Positions 8,065 to 13,177 of a stretch of 13,177 nucleotides of DNA are shown here, one piece after another. A program made the translations under genes and the position numbers. Under the pieces are notes generated by a model, which made no database searches, was not told where the DNA came from, and saw nothing but the letters and a program-made list of their open reading frames with translations. Source of the stretch: Herminiimonas sp. (GTDB taxonomy: Bacteria > Pseudomonadota > Gammaproteobacteria > Burkholderiales > Burkholderiaceae); contig JACMQD010000251.1 of assembly GCA_014377155.1 (NCBI GenBank), positions 1 through 13,177 on the forward strand. Reading direction: 5' to 3'. Position 1 is the first letter of the stretch. Each line of letters begins with the position of its first letter.

Positions 8065-8246
8065 TCTGCGCTCTGAGCCCTGGCAGATGTTGTAGATGAA
8101 CTGTAGCGAGCGCTCGAAGGTTTGGCCGGGCGACGCAGCCGTACAGAGGTACGGCTGCATCATGGTTTGGCAATGCTTTGGCAATCTGACACGCACTTGC
8201 AACAGAGTCATTCACAACATTACAAGAAACAATTTTAGGAGTTTGT
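8065..8246 (+). repeat. Enlarged atpH-atpA spacer with a 10-bp perfect palindrome
   Basis: This spacer is 182 bases. Its core is GCAGCCGTAC (8135-8144), loop AGAG, and GTACGGCTGC (8149-8158), a perfect 10-bp stem; after one mismatch two more pairs form (8132-8133 with 8160-8161). Downstream, TTTGGCAAT occurs twice (8166-8174 and 8177-8185), and GGTTTGGC occurs at 8119-8126 and 8164-8171, on both sides of the palindrome. I see no open frame. It looks like a dispersed palindromic repeat or REP-type insertion. The end holds the atpA ribosome site TAGGAG (8236-8241). Confidence 0.55.
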
Positions 8247-9782
8247 ATGCAACTCAACTCGTCTGAAATCAGCGAACTGATCAAGACCCGTATTCAAGGG
8301 CTTGGCGACACTGCTGAGATTCGCAATCAAGGCACGGTTATTTCCGTCTCCGATGGTATCTGCCGCATCCACGGTCTGTCCGACGTCATGCAAGGTGAGA
8401 TGCTGGAATTCCCTGGCAACACGTTCGGCCTCGCGCTGAACCTCGAGCGTGACTCGGTCGGCTCCGTTATCCTCGGCGACTACGAGCACATCTACGAAGG
8501 CGATGTTGTCAAATGTACCGGCCGCATTCTCGAAGTGCCGATCGGTCCGGAACTGCGTGGTCGTGTCGTCAATGCACTCGGCCAGCCGATCGACGGCAAA
8601 GGCCCGGTCAATGCAAAACTGACGGCACCGATCGAAAAGATAGCGCCGGGCGTGATCGCCCGTCAATCCGTCTCGCAGCCGATGCAGACCGGCTTGAAAT
8701 CGATCGATGCCATGGTGCCAATCGGCCGTGGTCAGCGCGAATTGATCATCGGCGATCGCCAGACCGGTAAATCGGCTGTCGCGATCGACGCGATCATCAA
8801 CCAGAAGGGTCAGGACGTGACATGTATCTATGTTGCGATCGGTCAAAAAGCGTCGACGATCAAGAACATCGTGCGCTCGCTTGAAACGCACGGCGCGATG
8901 GAATACACCATCGTGGTCGCCGCTTCGGCATCGGAATCGGCCGCGATGCAATATGTGTCGCCGTACTCCGGTTGCGCGATGGGTGAATACTTCCGCGACC
9001 GCGGTCAGGATGCGTTGATTGTCTACGATGACTTGTCCAAGCAAGCGGTGGCCTATCGTCAGGTATCGTTGCTGTTGCGCCGTCCACCAGGCCGTGAAGC
9101 ATACCCTGGCGACGTGTTCTATCTCCACAGCCGCCTGCTCGAGCGCGCAGCACGCGTCAATGCCGATTACGTCGAAGCCTTCACCAAAGGTGAAGTCAAG
9201 GGCAAGACCGGTTCGCTGACGGCATTGCCGATCATCGAAACGCAAGCCGGTGACGTGTCCGCGTTCGTACCGACCAACGTGATTTCGATTACCGACGGCC
9301 AGATCTTCCTGGAGACATCCCTGTTCAACTCGGGTATCCGTCCAGCGATCAACGCCGGTATTTCGGTGTCGCGCGTCGGTGGTGCCGCGCAGACCAAAGT
9401 CATCAAGAATCTGTCCGGCGGTATCCGTACCGACTTGGCGCAGTATCGTGAATTGGCCGCGTTTGCGCAGTTTGCCTCGGATCTCGATGCGTCGACTCGC
9501 AAGCAACTCGATCGTGGTGCGCGCGTGACCGAATTGCTGAAGCAGGCACAGTATTCACCGTTGTCGATTTCTCTGATGGCGGTATCCCTGTTTGCAGTCA
9601 ACAAGGGCTTTCTGGATGATATCGAAGTGAAGAAAGTACTGCCATTCGAAGCCGGCGTGCACGCATTCATGAAGACCAGCCATGCCGCGTTGCTGCAAAA
9701 GATCGAAGAGACCAAGCAACTCGACAAGGATGGCGAAGCTGCGCTGTCGGCGGCGATTGCTGATTTCAAAAAAACATTCTGA
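8247..9782 (+). CDS. atpA: ATP synthase F1 subunit alpha
   Basis: Alpha is the regulatory nucleotide-binding subunit of the F1 hexamer. The 511-residue protein (E. coli 513) has the N-terminal delta-binding helix (2-20), the beta-barrel domain, Walker A GDRQTGKS at 169-176, Walker B LIVYDD (257-262), the [17 protein letters not shown] block (276-292), and the family signature [14 protein letters not shown] (367-379) with the arginine finger R376. ATG 8247 has TAGGAG 5 bases upstream. The reverse strand is also largely open here, a by-product of GC-rich codon use. atpG starts 31 bases after the stop. Confidence 0.98.
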   Translation: MQLNSSEISELIKTRIQGLGDTAEIRNQGTVISVSDGICRIHGLSDVMQGEMLEFPGNTFGLALNLERDSVGSVILGDYEHIYEGDVVKCTGRILEVPIGPELRGRVVNALGQPIDGKGPVNAKLTAPIEKIAPGVIARQSVSQPMQTGLKSIDAMVPIGRGQRELIIGDRQTGKSAVAIDAIINQKGQDVTCIYVAIGQKASTIKNIVRSLETHGAMEYTIVVAASASESAAMQYVSPYSGCAMGEYFRDRGQDALIVYDDLSKQAVAYRQVSLLLRRPPGREAYPGDVFYLHSRLLERAARVNADYVEAFTKGEVKGKTGSLTALPIIETQAGDVSAFVPTNVISITDGQIFLETSLFNSGIRPAINAGISVSRVGGAAQTKVIKNLSGGIRTDLAQYRELAAFAQFASDLDASTRKQLDRGARVTELLKQAQYSPLSISLMAVSLFAVNKGFLDDIEVKKVLPFEAGVHAFMKTSHAALLQKIEETKQLDKDGEAALSAAIADFKKTF

Positions 9783-9813
9783 TCTTAAATTGGGGCTGAA
9801 GGAGTAAATACTC

Positions 9814-10683
9814 ATGGCTGCAGCCAAAGAGATACGTGGCAAGATCAAGAGCGTAGAAAATACGAAGAAGATCACCAAGGCGATGGAAATGGTCGCCGCA
9901 TCCAAAATGCGCAAAGCGCAGGAACGGATGCGTGCGGCGCGCCCGTACAGCGACAAGATTCGCAATATCGCCGCCAACATGGCGACCGCGAATCCGGAAT
10001 ACACCCATCCGTTTTTGGTCAAGCAGGACGCGTCCAAGACGGTCGGATTCATTGTCGTGACCACCGACAAGGGCTTGTGCGGTGGCTTGAACACTAACGC
10101 CTTGCGTTTGTTGACCAGCAAGATGCGCGAAGTCGAAGGCCAGGGCAACAAGGTCCAGATGGTCGCGATTGGCAACAAGGGCTTGGGTTTCCTGAACCGT
10201 ATCGGTGCTAAAGTCGTTTCGCACGTAATCCAGATCGGCGATACGCCGCAACTGGAAAAGCTGATCGGACCGGTCAAGGTGCTGCTCGATGCATACCAGG
10301 AAGGCAAGCTCGATGCTGTCTATCTGGTGTACACCAAGTTCATCAACACGATGAAGCAAGAGCCGATGATGGAGCTGTTGTTGCCATTGTCAGCCGACAA
10401 GCTGGCAGGCGATAAAGGTAATCACGCATGGGATTACATTTATGAGCCAGATGCGCAATCCGTGATCGATGAACTGCTGGTGCGGTACGTCGAGGCGCTG
10501 GTCTACCAGGCAGTCGCCGAAAACCTCGCATCGGAGCAATCTGCACGCATGGTCGCGATGAAATCGGCGAGCGACAACGCGGGTAACGTCATTGGCGAGT
10601 TGAAGCTGATCTATAACAAGACGCGTCAGGCAGCGATTACGAAGGAATTGTCGGAGATTGTAGCGGGAGCGGCGGCAGTTTAA
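9814..10683 (+). CDS. atpG: ATP synthase F1 subunit gamma
   Basis: Gamma is the rotor shaft linking the c ring to the catalytic head. The 289-residue protein (E. coli 287) has the N-terminal shaft helix [20 protein letters not shown] (10-29), a Rossmann-like middle beginning [17 protein letters not shown] (74-90), and the C-terminal shaft helix [19 protein letters not shown] (261-279). ATG 9814 has a full GAAGGAG (9798-9804) 9 bases upstream. The gap to atpD, normally short in this operon, is 304 bases here and filled with repeats. Confidence 0.97.
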   Translation: MAAAKEIRGKIKSVENTKKITKAMEMVAASKMRKAQERMRAARPYSDKIRNIAANMATANPEYTHPFLVKQDASKTVGFIVVTTDKGLCGGLNTNALRLLTSKMREVEGQGNKVQMVAIGNKGLGFLNRIGAKVVSHVIQIGDTPQLEKLIGPVKVLLDAYQEGKLDAVYLVYTKFINTMKQEPMMELLLPLSADKLAGDKGNHAWDYIYEPDAQSVIDELLVRYVEALVYQAVAENLASEQSARMVAMKSASDNAGNVIGELKLIYNKTRQAAITKELSEIVAGAAAV

Positions 10684-10695
10684 CAGTGTGACTGT

Positions 10696-10739
10696 TTGCG
10701 GGACAGAGTTGATGAGGCGCCGAAGCGCGACGAATTACT
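10696..10739 (+). repeat. 44-base direct repeat, copy 1
   Basis: This copy begins TTGCGGGACAGAGTTGATGA and is identical to copy 2 over 44 bases. Downstream it continues TTATCTCC where copy 2 has CTGTCCCC; three differences in eight bases, all C/T or A/G transitions. Its arm GGGACAGAGT can still pair with ACTTTATCTC through G-U pairs and one mismatch, so this copy looks like a slightly decayed version of the same palindrome. Confidence 0.9.
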
Positions 10740-10752
10740 TTATCTCCACGTA

Positions 10753-10796
10753 TTGCGGGACAGAGTTGATGAGGCGCCGAAGCGCGACGAATTACT
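10753..10796 (+). repeat. 44-base direct repeat, copy 2
   Basis: The sequence is identical to copy 1 (starts 57 bases apart, 13-base spacer TTATCTCCACGTA). It contains the short inner hairpin GCGC-CGAA-GCGC (10774-10785) and forms most of the palindrome that ends at 10803. Confidence 0.9.
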
Positions 10797-10803
10797 CTGT
10801 CCC
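10757..10803 (+). repeat. Palindromic element GGGACAGAGT...ACTCTGTCCC
   Basis: GGGACAGAGT (10757-10766) and ACTCTGTCCC (10794-10803) pair perfectly over 10 bp, enclosing a 27-base arm with the inner GCGC-CGAA-GCGC stem. Terminal GGGACAG/CTGTCCC arms are a pattern I recall from dispersed proteobacterial palindromic repeats (REP-like, sometimes linked to RAYT transposases). No transposase is present here. Confidence 0.7.
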
Positions 10804-10826
10804 CAACTGACTAGACAGCATTAAGA
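10801..10826 (+). repeat. Imperfect direct repeat, left copy
   Basis: CCCCAACTGACTAGACAGCA followed by TTAAGA resembles the stretch at 10942-10966, CCCCACTGACTAAACAGAAC then TTAAA, with one A inserted and a few changes. Each copy directly follows the 3' arm of a palindrome. It may be a duplication made when the repeat block entered the spacer. Confidence 0.6.
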
Positions 10827-10831
10827 AGCAG

Positions 10832-10869
10832 CATTGTGATCCACCGACGCAAGTCGCAAAACCACAATG
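10832..10869 (+). other. Stem-loop with inner GNRA-type hairpin in the atpG-atpD spacer
   Basis: CATTGTG (10832-10838) pairs with CACAATG (10863-10869). Inside lies CGAC-GCAA-GTCG (10845-10856), a 4-bp stem closed by a GCAA loop of the stable GNRA class. Function is unknown. Confidence 0.45.
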
Positions 10870-10941
10870 AGCAGGCCACCCGACCTGACAAACAAGTATC
10901 GCAAGGCAGGGACCCAGGGCGCGAAACCGCACCATCCCTTG

Positions 10942-12388
<1,447 letters not shown>

Positions 12389-12395
12389 TCGGCAA

Positions 12396-12429
12396 GCGGC
12401 ACGGTGGCGCTGTACGGGTACCGTGCCGC
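12396..12429 (+). other. Intercistronic hairpin between atpD and atpC
   Basis: GCGGCACGGT (12396-12405) and ACCGTGCCGC (12420-12429) form a perfect 10-bp stem with a 14-base loop. No T-run follows, so it is not an intrinsic terminator. It may cause partial attenuation or protect the upstream message, lowering epsilon relative to beta; this is inference. Confidence 0.65.
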
Positions 12430-12466
12430 GGTCGGTAATTGAACAGACGAACAAAAAGGTTCTAAC

Positions 12467-12889
12467 ATGGCAAATACAATTCACGTCGACGTCGTCTCTG
12501 CTGAAACCCTGATTTTTTCAGGCGAAGCCGAATTCGTCGCGTTGCCGGGTGAGTCGGGTGAGCTGGGTATCTACCCGAAGCACACGCCGCTGATCACGCG
12601 CATCAAGCCAGGTGCGGTACGCATCAAGGTAGCCGGCCGTGCCGAGGAAGAATTCGTCTTCGTTGCCGGCGGTCTGCTGGAAGTGCAGCCGAACGCCGTC
12701 ACCGTACTGGCCGATACCGCCATCCGCGGTGCCGATCTGGACGAAGCCAAGGCAGTCGAAGCGAAGAAAAAAGCAGAAGACGCAATGGTTAATCAGGAAT
12801 CAAAAATCGACTATGCGCGCGCGCAGTCGGAACTGTCGGCAGCGATTGCACAGTTGGCAGCAATCCAGAAGTTGCGCATGAAGCGGTAG
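12467..12889 (+). CDS. atpC: ATP synthase F1 subunit epsilon
   Basis: Epsilon joins gamma to the c ring and can inhibit ATP hydrolysis. The 140-residue product (E. coli 139) has the N-terminal beta-sandwich (about 3-86) with [20 protein letters not shown] (25-44), typical of the family, and a C-terminal helical hairpin (about 89-139) rich in alanine, lysine and glutamate. ATG 12467 has AAAAGG (12454-12459) 7 bases upstream. It is the last gene of the operon; a terminator follows 20 bases after the stop. Confidence 0.97.
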   Translation: MANTIHVDVVSAETLIFSGEAEFVALPGESGELGIYPKHTPLITRIKPGAVRIKVAGRAEEEFVFVAGGLLEVQPNAVTVLADTAIRGADLDEAKAVEAKKKAEDAMVNQESKIDYARAQSELSAAIAQLAAIQKLRMKR

Positions 12890-12909
12890 ATCGACAATGT
12901 CTCATCAGG

Positions 12910-12934
12910 AAAGGCAGCTTAGGCTGCCTTTTTT
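12910..12934 (+). terminator. Rho-independent terminator of the atp operon
   Basis: AAAGGCAGC (12910-12918), loop TTAG, and GCTGCCTTT (12923-12931) form a 9-bp stem that runs into TTTTTT (12929-12934) and then GTTTT. This is a textbook intrinsic terminator. The reverse orientation has only a short T-run after the stem, so it serves the minus-strand gene poorly. The following 12940-13033 holds a weak G-U-containing hairpin (12952-12978) and nothing else I recognise. Confidence 0.93.
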
Positions 12935-13033
12935 GTTTTGGTGAATTGATCAGGGCATGCTGCGCTCCGGTATGTCCTCTTGCTGGGGCAAGTGGGCGCA
13001 GGTAAGCCGCCATGTTGTAATCTCAGTTCCTTA

Positions 13034-13177
13034 TCAGGCGCCGGCCAACTCGCTACGAAAGATGAAATAGACCGCACCGAGCATGCAGAATCCGGCCCAC
13101 AGGTAATCCAGTTTGAGCGGCTCTTTCATGTAGTACACGGTGAAGGGAACGAAGACCGCAAGCGTGATGACTTCCTG
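13034..13177 (-). CDS. DMT-type small membrane protein, DUF486 family, C-terminal 47 residues (5' end outside window)
   Basis: On the minus strand a frame enters at the window edge and runs to TGA at 13034-13036. It reads QEVITLAVFVPFTVYYMKEP, then LKLDYLWAGFCMLGAVYFIF and RSELAGA. This matches the C-terminus of the small four-helix DUF486 (DMT superfamily) proteins, where the QE-x-ITL-x-VF start and LKLDYLWAG are, as I recall, well conserved. Two hydrophobic helices are visible, joined by a short charged loop. Transport substrate and role are unknown for the family. It converges on the atp operon and is an independent unit. Confidence 0.75.
   Translation of the reverse strand, partial: QEVITLAVFVPFTVYYMKEPLKLDYLWAGFCMLGAVYFIFRSELAGA

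Noticed and set aside
8235..9506. 423-codon open frame on the minus strand opposite atpA
   Set aside because: Same cause: shadow of a GC-rich conserved gene, with no recognisable domain and no ribosome site considered convincing.
10739..10748. DnaA box-like TTATCTCCA
   Set aside because: Only 7 of 9 match to the DnaA box and isolated, with no cluster or AT-rich unwinding region nearby.
10696..10796. Two identical repeats with a spacer as a minimal CRISPR array
   Set aside because: Only two repeats, each 44 bases, with a 13-base spacer, inside an operon and with no cas genes. The palindrome explains them better.

Overview
The window looks like an origin-proximal chromosomal segment of a betaproteobacterium, most likely order Burkholderiales and plausibly Oxalobacteraceae. 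The gene order mnmE, mnmG, rsmG, a LysE-type exporter, parA, parB and then the atp operon is the known Burkholderiales arrangement, and the proteins from about position 800 onward read as betaproteobacterial. I cannot name the genus. No replication origin lies inside the window.

Layout, left to right. Positions 1-162 hold the last 53 codons of mnmE. mnmG (221-2140) and rsmG (2154-2822) follow; these are tRNA and 16S rRNA modification genes. A LeuE-like amino-acid exporter (2869-3501) sits between rsmG and the partition genes parA (3509-4279) and parB (4377-5261). Three near-perfect ParB-binding parS palindromes lie at 161-176, 1621-1636 and 2732-2747, the last two inside coding sequence, so the segregation machinery and its centromere occupy the same 5 kb. 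A strong sigma-70 promoter (5365-5394) then opens the nine-gene ATP synthase operon atpI-B-E-F-H-A-G-D-C (5477-12889), which ends at a clear intrinsic terminator (12910-12934). The last 144 bases carry the 3' end of a converging minus-strand gene for a small DMT-type membrane protein (DUF486 family).

The ATP synthase set is complete. atpB, atpE and atpF give the membrane sector, atpH, atpA, atpG, atpD and atpC give F1, and atpI is the assembly helper. All the catalytic and proton-path residues I checked are present. The unusual part is the spacers. atpE has an AT- and T-rich leader. Perfect hairpins lie between atpE and atpF, atpH and atpA, and atpD and atpC. The atpG-atpD spacer is 304 nt, with two identical 44-nt repeats and further palindromes, as if small mobile repeats had landed between the two subunit genes.

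The most notable anomaly is at the left edge. The mnmE tail and the first roughly 150-190 codons of mnmG are much richer in GC (about 68% over 241-780, against about 57% over 781-1200, by hand count). From memory of the families they read as alphaproteobacterial (Sphingomonadales-like), while the rest of mnmG reads as betaproteobacterial. This is either a real in-frame mosaic gene or an assembly chimera joined at a conserved stretch. I found no new defence, toxin or biosynthetic system; the genes are otherwise housekeeping.
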